From: an uncultured Prevotellaceae bacterium
Lineage (GTDB): Bacteria > Bacteroidota > Bacteroidia > Bacteroidales > Muribaculaceae
DNA length: 59,065 bases
Reading direction: 5' to 3'
NCBI GenBank assembly: GCA_900318255.1
Contig: ONJX01000034.1
Coordinates: forward strand, 1 to 59,065
Made by a program: the position numbers and the translations under genes. Positions 50,764 through 59,065 of this stretch are shown here, piece by piece. The notes beneath the pieces were generated by a model. It ran no database searches and was not told the origin of the DNA. It was given only the letters and a program-made list of their open reading frames with translations. Position 1 is the first letter of the stretch; every line of letters starts with the position of its first letter.

Positions 50764-52068
50764 TTAATTAATTGGTGTCACGCCGTCCCATGTGCGCTGG
50801 GTGCATGCGCTGCCTTGATAGTCGATGGCTGTACCTTGACGCTCAATCTCACTGGCGATGACATAGCTGTTGAAGTCGTCGCTGGAGTTGTTGGTGTCCT
50901 TGAGCACAGGTTTGCCATCTTTGAGATACAGCATCTTGCGGCGCACACTATGGAAGTAGCGTGTCTTGTCATGATCCATAGTGCCGCAATAGGCATAACC
51001 ACGGTCGAGCGATGAGTGTGTCACATTCCATGCATACTCGGCCGCGACGCTGCAGTTCACAGCATCCACTATCCACTCATTGGGTATTTTATAGGCCTGC
51101 TGACTCATGGGATAGGTGCCCGCCTCAACCACAATCTCGTAGTTGTAGCGATAGAGATATTGCGACAGGTATTGCTCCTTGTCGATGGGGATGCGTGCCA
51201 ATGCCCACGCCCTGAACCCGCGGTTGTGCAGCAAGAAGAACGACAGGGTGTAGCAATACCACTTGTCGAGGTTGGGCACTGTGGGGCTATCGATGTCGAG
51301 ATTGGTTGGCGAGGTTGACACGTCATACCACTCAAAGTCGGCATGGCTCAGGTCAAAAGAGTTCTCATTAGCCACACGGTGGTCAATGCCCGTGTCGCAT
51401 ATCAACAACTCCTCTCCTGGCTGCACAGGATAGTCGGTGCCACTGCCAGGAATGGTGTAGATGGCATGCACAGTGAATGAATTGGCCATCACGTTAGGGC
51501 GGTAGTTATACTTTTGTGTGGTTGTGAACTTCGACTCCAGCAAGGTGAGCCCGTCGGCATAGAGCACATGGTCGGTGTTGTTGTAGATTTTTATGTAATC
51601 ATCGCCATAATATTGGTTGCCAGTTGGTCGCAGCGTGCCGGTGAAGAACACCTCGCTGATGATAAAATCGTCGGTAGGCACATATACAAAGGTCACTAGG
51701 TTGATAGTGCTGTTCTCGGCACTGATTTCCACACCCTGCGTGAATGCTTGGATATTCTTGGTGGTGACGTTGCCGTTGTCGTCGGTGATTTCTACTACGG
51801 CTTCGTAGCTCACGTCATATAGTCCTGGAGCCAGATTGATGCCGTTGCGAGAGTTGTAGGTGGTAACGCGGCCTGTAGTCACGTTTTTTATTTCGAAGGT
51901 CTCTTCGCTGATTTTAGCTCCTGCCACACCCTCAAGATCGGTGGGCATGGTGATGTTGAGATGAGCAGGTAATGACATGCTAGTGGCAACATCGCTCAAC
52001 TTGTCATCGCATGAAAAAAGCGCGAGAGTCAAACACAAGAAAACAATAGATATAATCTTTTTATTCAT
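50764..52068 (-). CDS. DUF4876-type lipoprotein
   Basis: 434 residues from ATG 52068 (MNKKIISIVFLCLTLALFSC, lipobox at Cys20). N-terminal Ig-like domain (NITMPTDLEGVAGAKI, TYNSRNGINLAPGLYDVSYEA), then the DUF4876 region with DDFIISEVFFTGTLRPTGNQYYGDDYIKIYNN and GTDYPVQPGEELLICDTG, which resembles a lamin-tail-like fold. Probably an outer-membrane surface lipoprotein that works with the TonB receptor 7 bp upstream, as SusD does for SusC, although it is not a SusD homologue. Ligand unknown. Confidence 0.8.
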   Translation of the reverse strand: MNKKIISIVFLCLTLALFSCDDKLSDVATSMSLPAHLNITMPTDLEGVAGAKISEETFEIKNVTTGRVTTYNSRNGINLAPGLYDVSYEAVVEITDDNGNVTTKNIQAFTQGVEISAENSTINLVTFVYVPTDDFIISEVFFTGTLRPTGNQYYGDDYIKIYNNTDHVLYADGLTLLESKFTTTQKYNYRPNVMANSFTVHAIYTIPGSGTDYPVQPGEELLICDTGIDHRVANENSFDLSHADFEWYDVSTSPTNLDIDSPTVPNLDKWYCYTLSFFLLHNRGFRAWALARIPIDKEQYLSQYLYRYNYEIVVEAGTYPMSQQAYKIPNEWIVDAVNCSVAAEYAWNVTHSSLDRGYAYCGTMDHDKTRYFHSVRRKMLYLKDGKPVLKDTNNSSDDFNSYVIASEIERQGTAIDYQGSACTQRTWDGVTPIN

Positions 52069-52075
52069 AGTGGTA

Positions 52076-54856
52076 TTATAATGAGAAATTAAGCTCCATT
52101 CCAAAATAAGGGTCGCTGGTGCGCCGCACCATCAGGCCGTTGCTCTTGTAATCGGGCAAATAGTCTATCAAGCGGTTAGCAAACACTGCAATCTTCAAGT
52201 GCTTGCCCACTTGCTTAGTGGCCTTGAGATTGACATATAGGGCTATGGGAGTAGTGAGACGATTATAAAGGTTGTCGTTATAATACTTGGTGAGGAATTG
52301 CAGCATGGGGTCGCTCTGGTGAGCCTCGGTGTAGGGATGCAGCAACCCATCGGTCACGTCGAGATAACTCTCGGGCACTCCATTCTGCCACAGCTTGCGG
52401 GTGCTCACCCACCACATGCACTGCACGGTGGTGGTGAACACCAGTCCCCAACGAGTAATCTGGGTGTCAAACATGAAATTGGTGTTGAACTGATTGTTAA
52501 CCCTGCCTTCGTTGTAGTTGTAGTAACCTATATAACGGTTGTGAACGGGCGTGCCGTCAACCACATCGCTCACCGGGTCATAGAGCATCATGGAGTTAGT
52601 GTAGGTAGAACGGAACCATGCCCCAGTGACGGTGAGCGCAGTAGCGAGGGTGCTCCATCGCGCGGTGTTGAGGGTAAACTCAATGCCCTCTTTGTCGAGA
52701 CGACTGCCATTGCTCACCATCGAGTAGCCGTCGAGCACCTGCACATCGGCATAAGGGATAGTGTCGAGCTGGGGAGGACCAGTCACATACTCGGCCTGGA
52801 TGCCGTTAGCGTCATACTTGCGGTAGCCATAAGGCTGATAATAACTCATGTTGCGGAAACCAGAGTTCATTTTCTCTTTAAAATAGGTGATTGAGAAGCG
52901 ATTTTTACCTATCTCGCCGCTCAAGCGCACCTCCCACTTGTGGTTGACAGCAGGGCGCAGGTGATAGTTGGTGACGTCGTCGATATAGGTGCGCACACTC
53001 ACTCTGCTGTGCTCAATGGGGTTCAGCACGTCATAGTAGTTGAGCTGAATGAAATCGTTGTAGTGAACTTGCGGGAACAGATGGCTCACTGTGGGCATCT
53101 TGGTGGTAATACCATAGCCGCCGGCGAGCGAGAGCTTGAGGTTGCGATTTCCCATCTTGATTGCCGGCAGCTCCCACTTGGCGTTGATGCGAGGATCGAA
53201 ATACACCTTGCCGCTAAGGTCGTAACGACCGTCAAGGCCCACGAGCTGGATGCTGCGAACTCCCGCCTGCAACTCGGCACGATGCTTGCCAATGCTCACT
53301 TGCATGTTGTCCTCAGCATATAACGAGAGAACCTTCAATGCCGGAATGTCTTTATAGGCCCGCGGTCTGGTGGCCCACGACGCCGAGAGAGGCTGCGAGA
53401 GGTCATAGACCTGTCCATCGCCATAGTTTTTAGAAAAAGTCCACTCGGCTCCAACCTTATAGGAGTTGGTCATCACCTTATATATATGGCTTCCCTCGGC
53501 TTTAAGTTTCACAAAGAGGTTGAGGGGCTTGCCATCGCTGATGTAATGGGCAATGTAGTCGTTCAAGAGATACTGGCCGTCGTGCACGCCCTCTTCCATC
53601 GAGGTGGGAGCTACCGAGGCGCGCTGTGGAGCCACCTGCTTGCGACGTTCCAAGCGATCTAGCTGGTAGCTTGCCGACGTGTTGAGATTCACTCGCTTGA
53701 GCCATGATAGCTTAGCGACGTTGAAAGTCAAGTCGCTGGTAAAGTTCAAGCGGTTATAGCTCGACTTGTATTCATTTATTTTCAACGCACTAAGGTCGGG
53801 GTCGGTCTTGGAGTTGTCAAACGAGCCAGTATAATCTACACCAGTTATCCACGAAGTTTCCAAGTGGGGACGATTGAACCGCATGTTCAGTCGTGCCGAC
53901 ACGGTAATACGCTTGTAGTTCTCAAGGTTGTTGCGTGGGTCAACTTTTGAGTCAAGATAGCTGCCATCTACATTCATGATGTGGTCGCTCTGGCCCAGAT
54001 GAAAGCCTTTGCCCACACTCACCAGCTTGCTGTACTCGTCGGCCTTGAAGCGCGCGGTGAGCGGTGTGGCACGTCTCACTCGCTTGATGTTGACCATGCC
54101 GCTGGTGAGGTTGCCATATTCCACGCTGGGGATGCCACGCACTATCTCCACGCTCTCGATGTTGTCGGTAGAGATGGTGCGCATATCCACACCACGGTTA
54201 GTCATGTCGCGCTTGTCCTCGGGACTAGAGGCGTCACCGCTAGTGCCTGGCACATTCTGCATGTTGGCATCGCCATTGATAGGCGCACCGTCAACCACAA
54301 AGAGGGTGCCAAGCGAACTGATGGCATAGTTCTCGCTGTTGCTCTGGGCACCGCTGGCGGTGAGGTTGCCAGTCTCGCGCAGCTGTATGCTGTTCACGCT
54401 GCCCATGTCGGGAGTGTGAGAGATGTTGCCTGGCAGCAGCTCCAGCAGGTCGGTGAAGCTGGTGGGCTGCAGGTGGGCCATGGCGTCGCGGTCGATGCGC
54501 GAGGCACTGGTGAGGCCCGTCTGCTCCTTAGCGGTAACCACCACTTCGTCGAGCACCCTGGAGTCCTGCTCAAGTTCAAAATCAAGCCTCTGGTTGCGAC
54601 TTATAGCAACAGTTTGAGCCACGCTCTTGTAACCAATGAACGACACCTTTATTGTATAAGACCCCCCATCCGCGCTCAAGCTATAATGGCCATGAGAGTC
54701 GGTCACTACGGTGACAAGCCCAGGGGCGAGCTCTACCGTGGCAAACTCAATGGGTTCGCCAGTGCCCTTGTCGCGCACCAAGCCGCTAAGTGTGTAGCTC
54801 CACACCTGCAACACGCCCATTAGCGCCAATGTGTATGTAACAAAAAATCTTCGCAT
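52076..54856 (-). CDS. TonB-dependent outer-membrane receptor
   Basis: 926 residues: signal peptide, carboxypeptidase regulatory-like domain (LSGLVRDKGTGEPIEFATVEL, about 23-110), plug (VLDEVVVTAKE, LQPTSFTDLLELLPG, SLGTLFVVDGAPI, IESVEIVRGIPSVEYGNLTSGMVNIK) and a 22-strand barrel ending YFGMELNFSL. It takes up a ligand with energy from TonB. It heads the operon receptor, DUF4876, DUF6850, M16 peptidase. The peptidase suggests a peptide or protein ligand; inference. It is a paralogue of the broken receptor at 35677. Confidence 0.95.
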   Translation of the reverse strand: MRRFFVTYTLALMGVLQVWSYTLSGLVRDKGTGEPIEFATVELAPGLVTVVTDSHGHYSLSADGGSYTIKVSFIGYKSVAQTVAISRNQRLDFELEQDSRVLDEVVVTAKEQTGLTSASRIDRDAMAHLQPTSFTDLLELLPGNISHTPDMGSVNSIQLRETGNLTASGAQSNSENYAISSLGTLFVVDGAPINGDANMQNVPGTSGDASSPEDKRDMTNRGVDMRTISTDNIESVEIVRGIPSVEYGNLTSGMVNIKRVRRATPLTARFKADEYSKLVSVGKGFHLGQSDHIMNVDGSYLDSKVDPRNNLENYKRITVSARLNMRFNRPHLETSWITGVDYTGSFDNSKTDPDLSALKINEYKSSYNRLNFTSDLTFNVAKLSWLKRVNLNTSASYQLDRLERRKQVAPQRASVAPTSMEEGVHDGQYLLNDYIAHYISDGKPLNLFVKLKAEGSHIYKVMTNSYKVGAEWTFSKNYGDGQVYDLSQPLSASWATRPRAYKDIPALKVLSLYAEDNMQVSIGKHRAELQAGVRSIQLVGLDGRYDLSGKVYFDPRINAKWELPAIKMGNRNLKLSLAGGYGITTKMPTVSHLFPQVHYNDFIQLNYYDVLNPIEHSRVSVRTYIDDVTNYHLRPAVNHKWEVRLSGEIGKNRFSITYFKEKMNSGFRNMSYYQPYGYRKYDANGIQAEYVTGPPQLDTIPYADVQVLDGYSMVSNGSRLDKEGIEFTLNTARWSTLATALTVTGAWFRSTYTNSMMLYDPVSDVVDGTPVHNRYIGYYNYNEGRVNNQFNTNFMFDTQITRWGLVFTTTVQCMWWVSTRKLWQNGVPESYLDVTDGLLHPYTEAHQSDPMLQFLTKYYNDNLYNRLTTPIALYVNLKATKQVGKHLKIAVFANRLIDYLPDYKSNGLMVRRTSDPYFGMELNFSL

Positions 54857-54868
54857 TTAAAGGTGTTG

Positions 54869-54899
54869 CAAAATTACTATCATTACCACACGCCCACAA
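54869..54899 (-). promoter_or_regulatory. Promoter of the receptor-DUF4876-DUF6850-M16 operon
   Basis: On the reverse strand TTG (54899-54897), 20 bp, TAATTTTG (54876-54869), 12 bp before the ATG, so the leader is almost absent. Confidence 0.7.
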
Positions 54900-54946
54900 T
54901 ACCCAAAAAGCACTACTTTCAACATAAAATACACTAAATGTGGCGA

Positions 54947-54977
54947 TTGCACATAGCGATGAGAGGTCGTAATTTTG
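54947..54977 (+). promoter_or_regulatory. Promoter of the forward secreted-protein genes
   Basis: TTG (54947-54949), 20 bp, TAATTTTG (54970-54977), 24 bp before the ATG at 55002. It is divergent from the receptor operon promoter, 48 bp away. Confidence 0.75.
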
Positions 54978-55001
54978 CCAGCGAATTAAAACCGTTTTTT
55001 T

Positions 55002-56900
55002 ATGAAGAAATATTACTTGACAATTATAGCGGCACTGGCTGCTATTACGGCATCAGCGCAAAGCGAGAACATCAACACCAGTTGGGCTAATCTCTTTGAG
55101 GCATGTCCACCCACCATGGGCTGCGACATGGCGCTGACAAGCGATGCCATTTATTATGTAATGCTCTCGGGCACCACGCAAGGAGCCGGCGAGAGTGGTT
55201 TCCCTAAAGAGTTCAGCGACCCCACTCTCTCGATCTACTATGGCGGCAATAAGATATGCACTGGCGCGGCCTATGAGGGAGCAAGCTACAATAATAATAT
55301 TAATGTGGTAAAGACCGACCGCGACGGCAACTTCGAGTGGGTAATATACTCCACCAGTGGTGAGTTTGCCGACGGGCGCGTGACAACGACAGCCGACGGT
55401 GGCATCTATGTAGCCACCAAGGTGCGACACACCGACAACATGCGCACCAGCAACATCATCATCACCGATGCTACTGGCACCACCACTACCCTCGACTGGC
55501 AACTCGAGAGCGAGGAGGACAGCCGCTACTACCGTGGCTTGCTGATGAAAATCGATGCTGGCGGCACGCTGCAATGGCTGCGCACTATCGACGTGAGCAC
55601 CGCAGCTCAGCCAGGAGCTACCGGGAACTATGCCCAGGGCACTCACGATGCCATCTCCATAGACGACATCATTGCCGACGATAGCGGCAACTGCTATGTG
55701 GCAGGACAATATAGAAATCCCATGAGTCTCTACCGCGCCGACGGCACTACACTGGCTCTCACACCTCACAACACCGACGGATGGAATGGCGACACTCAAG
55801 AAACCCGAGGCGACATGTTTGTGGCGAAGTTCGACGCTAATGGCTACATCATCGACACCTTCACCACACAGGGGCACTGCGGTGCCGAGTCGATGACTCG
55901 CATCGCGTGGAATGGCGACGACATAGTGTTCTCGAGTTTTGTCAAGGGCAACAGCAGTGGCGACTTTGTTGCGGTGGGCAACGATTCCCACAGCACCCCC
56001 GTGGGACATCAGAGCATCTTGCTAGCTTGCCTCAACAAGCAGCTACAGCCACAGTGGTCGAAATTCTACCAAGGCAGCCTCACCAACAAAAACAAGAGCA
56101 GCGTCATGCAGTGGAACGACCTGCAAGTGCTCTCAGGAAGCATCGTGCTCAACGGCATGGGAAACTTCACTCTTGACGATGGCATGGGCGGCACGCTTGC
56201 CACGCAGAACGCCTCCCGAGAGGGATTTGTGATAAAATTCAGCGCCGCCACTGGTGATTGGCTGGCTGGCACCACCAGCATGGCAGCTTTCCCCACTATC
56301 AGCCCTCGCGGAACCGAGGTGCCTAACAGTGCCATCAACGGCTGGCTCGGCTGCTTTGAGGCACACGACGGCAATCTCTACGTCTATGGCTACAATCAGG
56401 CACAGCAGACGGTGTATCTGGCAGCGCTCACCAGCAACGACTTGCAGCCACAGCACATTCACCACCTTATAAAAGGAGGCTCTCAGCCCATCGCCATCAC
56501 CTGCCGTGCCACCGACAACTGCCTCTACACCATGAGTCGTGGCCGAGTGCTTGAAGACTATGACGACCAGGGCAACGTGAGCGGCTACTACCAAGATTTT
56601 GAGTACATCAACAGCGACATCCACACCTCGCCCATCCCTAAGAACGAGCAAGGCTATTTCTCGTCGTTTGCCATATCGCTGGCTGCCTTCGACCTGCCGT
56701 TTGACGTAGTGGGTCCCTCCTCTGTAGTTGCTGGCGACGTTAATGGCGACGGCACTGTCACCAGCGCCGACATCACCGCCCTCTATGATTTCATTCTCAA
56801 CAACGACACTTCACACCTCGTCAATGGAGACCAAACTGGCGACGGCACCATCACTAGTGCCGACATCACTATGGTCTATGAAATATTACTAAACCACTAA
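55002..56900 (+). CDS. Secreted repeat-propeller protein with dockerin-like tag
   Basis: 632 residues: signal peptide (MKKYYLTIIAALAAITASAQ), then blade-like repeats in which a displayed quantity is followed by FEWVIYST, LQWLRTIDVS or QPQWSKFYQG, as in SBBP/beta-propeller surface proteins. The C-terminus is the dockerin-like pair DVNGDGTVTSADITALY and DQTGDGTITSADITMVY. It is related in its repeats to the next gene, which instead ends in a Big_2 and T9SS-like domain. Function unknown; surface-exposed by inference. Confidence 0.75.
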   Translation: MKKYYLTIIAALAAITASAQSENINTSWANLFEACPPTMGCDMALTSDAIYYVMLSGTTQGAGESGFPKEFSDPTLSIYYGGNKICTGAAYEGASYNNNINVVKTDRDGNFEWVIYSTSGEFADGRVTTTADGGIYVATKVRHTDNMRTSNIIITDATGTTTTLDWQLESEEDSRYYRGLLMKIDAGGTLQWLRTIDVSTAAQPGATGNYAQGTHDAISIDDIIADDSGNCYVAGQYRNPMSLYRADGTTLALTPHNTDGWNGDTQETRGDMFVAKFDANGYIIDTFTTQGHCGAESMTRIAWNGDDIVFSSFVKGNSSGDFVAVGNDSHSTPVGHQSILLACLNKQLQPQWSKFYQGSLTNKNKSSVMQWNDLQVLSGSIVLNGMGNFTLDDGMGGTLATQNASREGFVIKFSAATGDWLAGTTSMAAFPTISPRGTEVPNSAINGWLGCFEAHDGNLYVYGYNQAQQTVYLAALTSNDLQPQHIHHLIKGGSQPIAITCRATDNCLYTMSRGRVLEDYDDQGNVSGYYQDFEYINSDIHTSPIPKNEQGYFSSFAISLAAFDLPFDVVGPSSVVAGDVNGDGTVTSADITALYDFILNNDTSHLVNGDQTGDGTITSADITMVYEILLNH

Positions 56901-56926
56901 TCAATAATTTATTAACAACATTTTTT

Positions 56927-58954
56927 ATGAAGAAATTTACTCTTTTAGCAGCAGCTGTGCTGGCATCGGCATCGATGCTGGCTGGCGCACAATCTCTTGC
57001 CGACACACAGACGCTGTGGGCAAAACTGGTGATGAACACCGCCAATCAACAAAACCACACCACCCAGGGCAACCAGATGGTGCTTGCACAGGATGGAGGC
57101 CTACTGGTGGTGGGGCAGGTGGGAACAACTGCTGCCGACCAGGAAGTGGTACTCACCGATGGCAACAACCCAACCACTGTGGCTAGCGGCGTGGCCTATG
57201 GAGGCAACGGAGCTAACCAAGCTATGCTCGTGATGAAACTCAACGCCAGCGGCGACGTGCAGTGGAAGGTGAACCAAACTAATGGCGAAGCATCTAACAA
57301 CGAGCTGCGCATTGCCGCCACACCCGACGGTGGAGCCGTGGTGCTTGCCAACCTGCGCCACACCGAGGGCTACCTGAGCGACCACATCGCCATCACCGAC
57401 GCCAAGGGTATCGCCCATGACATCGCCTGGGACATCGAGGGCGAGCGCAACTTTCGCGGTTTCGTCTTTAAGCTCGACGCCGAGGGAGGCATCGAGTGGA
57501 CTCAACAGCTGGTGATGAACACCACAGCCGACGAGGCCACCTACCCCAAGTGGAGCCAGAGCAGCCGCAACATTGGGCAGGGACTCAAGACTGGAGCACT
57601 TGAGGTGGATAACGACGGCAACATCTATGTGGGAGGCATCATGTGTGCTGCAATGACAGTTGGCGACGTGACAATACAGCCTCACAACGTGGCAAACTGG
57701 AATGGCAACTCACAAACCACCATGGGTAATATGTACATCATTAAGTTTGACAGCAACGGCAACTACGTTAAGCACCTCGTGAGCGAGGGCGAAGCCACTC
57801 AAGAGACAGTGCAGGCCCTCAAGCTACTGGGCAACAAGCTTTACATGGCAGCATGGGTGGCTGGTGTCGCTGGCAGTGAGTTCTCGATTGGCGGCAAGGC
57901 AGCCACTGCTGCCACCAACTACGGCAGCTGGGCTCTCGCAGAGCTCGACACCGACCTCAATGCCAACTGGCTCAAGTTCTATGAATCTACCATTAGTGGC
58001 TCGGCCTGGCAAATGCCCACCCTCACTCTCGCTGGCGACCACCTCTACCTCATGGGCACAGCAAAGTTTGGCATCACCATCAATGGCACCAATTACACTA
58101 ACACCCCAGCCAACAAAGCCCGCCAGTCGTGGATCATACAGTTCGACCGCAATAGCGGCGACGCCACAGCAGCCACAGTGCTTGCCACTGGCGAGATGCA
58201 GATGCAGCATGGCTTCTTCGGTGGCTATGAGGGCACCGACGGCAACTTCTATGCCATTGAGCGCGGCCTCACACCCTCTACAAGCTTTGGCTCTGAGATG
58301 ATACTCTATAAGTTTAACCCCGAGACCCTCGCCACTGACGACAACGTGCAACTGGCACTTGGCTCGTGCGACGGACAGTCGCTCGTGACCGATGGCACCA
58401 CAATTTATGTGATGAACCGCTTTGCCAACAAGAACGAGACCATCTCGTTCTATAACTACGAGACCACCTTCACAAGTGCCGCCTTCGCGTGGGGACAGAG
58501 TGCATATCAAGTTCCAGTGGGGGCAGTGCAAAGCATCACTATCGACGGTGCAAGCGAAATCAACCTCGAGAAGGGCAAGAGCATGGAGCTCGTTGCCACC
58601 ATGCTCCCCGCTGATGCCGCCAACTCCAGCATTGTGTGGTCGTCGAGCGACGAGAGCGTGATCACCGTTGACGAGAATGGCACAATCACAGCCGTTGATG
58701 GTGCCAAAGCCAGCGACGGCGCTCAGGCCACTATCACTGCCACCTCAACAAGCAACCCAAGCGTGAAGGCCAGCGTGAAAGTTAATGTTACTAGCGTGAC
58801 AGCCATCACCACCACCGTGGGCAGCAAGAGCGTCAAGAGCGTGCGCTACTACAATGTGGCTGGCGTGGAGAGCGACGTGCCTTTCAAGGGAATGAACATC
58901 ATCGTCAAGACCTACAGCGACGGCACTCGCACTACCAAGAAAATGGTAAAATAA
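56927..58954 (+). CDS. Secreted propeller/Ig-like protein with T9SS-like C-terminal domain
   Basis: 675 residues: signal peptide (MKKFTLLAAAVLASASMLAGAQ), repeats of the same kind as the upstream gene (VQWKVNQTNGEAS, IEWTQQLVMNTT, ANWLKFYES), then a Big_2 Ig-like domain (about 525-620: VQSITIDGASEINLEKGK, SIVWSSSDESVITVDENGTITA) and the terminal block VRYYNVAGVESDVPFKGMNI with SDGTRTTKKMVK. The gap to the upstream gene is only 26 bp, so they are likely cotranscribed. Function unknown. Confidence 0.75.
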   Translation: MKKFTLLAAAVLASASMLAGAQSLADTQTLWAKLVMNTANQQNHTTQGNQMVLAQDGGLLVVGQVGTTAADQEVVLTDGNNPTTVASGVAYGGNGANQAMLVMKLNASGDVQWKVNQTNGEASNNELRIAATPDGGAVVLANLRHTEGYLSDHIAITDAKGIAHDIAWDIEGERNFRGFVFKLDAEGGIEWTQQLVMNTTADEATYPKWSQSSRNIGQGLKTGALEVDNDGNIYVGGIMCAAMTVGDVTIQPHNVANWNGNSQTTMGNMYIIKFDSNGNYVKHLVSEGEATQETVQALKLLGNKLYMAAWVAGVAGSEFSIGGKAATAATNYGSWALAELDTDLNANWLKFYESTISGSAWQMPTLTLAGDHLYLMGTAKFGITINGTNYTNTPANKARQSWIIQFDRNSGDATAATVLATGEMQMQHGFFGGYEGTDGNFYAIERGLTPSTSFGSEMILYKFNPETLATDDNVQLALGSCDGQSLVTDGTTIYVMNRFANKNETISFYNYETTFTSAAFAWGQSAYQVPVGAVQSITIDGASEINLEKGKSMELVATMLPADAANSSIVWSSSDESVITVDENGTITAVDGAKASDGAQATITATSTSNPSVKASVKVNVTSVTAITTTVGSKSVKSVRYYNVAGVESDVPFKGMNIIVKTYSDGTRTTKKMVK

Positions 58955-58965
58955 ACCACTGCCTA

Positions 58966-59065
58966 GCAATCGAGTAGGTCGGGAAACGAAAGTTTTCTGA
59001 CCTACTTTCGTTTCCTTTCCTCTCACACCACCGTACGTGCCGTTCGGCATACGGCGGTTTAATTT
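58966..59065 (-). mobile_element. 3' end of a group II intron (domains V and VI), continuing beyond the window
   Basis: Reading the reverse strand, ACCGCCGTA ... TACGGTGGT (59059-59027) forms the domain V hairpin around GCCG-AAC-GGC with the CGC catalytic triad and its G-U pair, followed by GTGTGAGAGG. Domain VI is the GGAAACGAAAGT stem (58982-59015), and CGACCTACTCGAT near 58966-58978 is the likely 3' splice end. The intron body and its reverse transcriptase lie to the right of the window. It is inserted just after the 56927 gene. Confidence 0.65.

Overview
The window looks like a chromosomal segment of a gut Bacteroidales bacterium, most likely of the Muribaculaceae or a close relative. The reasons are the many TAnnTTTG (-7) promoters with TTG about 20 bp upstream, the SusC-like TonB-dependent receptors, a Bacteroidetes-type malate dehydrogenase and S1 protein, DUF3256/DUF4876/DUF6850-type genes, and secreted proteins that end either in a dockerin-like double EF-hand tag or in a T9SS-like C-terminal domain. 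The family assignment is inference. The backbone is near 50% GC, while roughly 300-7000 is clearly AT-rich and reads as acquired DNA.

0.3-8.2 kb is an acquired defence-like island. A tightly coupled three-gene operon encodes (A) a kinase-like/Sel1/BspA-LRR protein, (B) a small DUF6939/NADAR-like protein and (C) a DarT-type ADP-ribosyltransferase fused to a degenerate vWA domain. It is followed by a tiny promoter-terminator unit, an AbiH gene and a frameshifted IS982-family element. This operon is the best candidate for an undescribed system: it resembles the kinase/vWA ternary conflict systems, but with DarT as the apparent effector and a possible ADP-ribose-reversing partner.

8.4-18.9 kb holds tRNA-Lys, ssb, an argC-like gene lacking the catalytic cysteine, argR, a secreted GH13 amylase with starch-binding modules and a dockerin tag, a second starch-binding dockerin protein whose stop codon carries an IS4-family insertion, an array of GGGGTC-type palindromes, an Lrp regulator and an inositol-monophosphatase gene.

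18.9-35.4 kb holds secreted dockerin/PKD/sorting-domain proteins, an iron alcohol dehydrogenase, short tandem arrays of 7, 8 and 9 bp period, two tandem CapA proteins, a DUF3256-xseA-xseB cluster, mltG, a PAS protein, a PAP2-VanX fusion and mdh. Two related ~150-175 bp elements with complementary but different arms lie here.

35.7-46.3 kb holds a broken TonB receptor fused to the tail of a sulfatase-modifying-factor gene, a YiiX-like lipoprotein, hsp20, PBP1A, the initiator tRNA-Met, a miaB gene carrying an in-frame 15-copy octamer array, rpsA and a hairpin/REP-rich gap. 46.3-59.1 kb holds a reverse-strand TonB receptor-DUF4876-DUF6850-M16 peptidase operon, two forward secreted proteins and the 3' end of a group II intron at the right edge. 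All protein names are from reading the translated sequence; no database search was possible.
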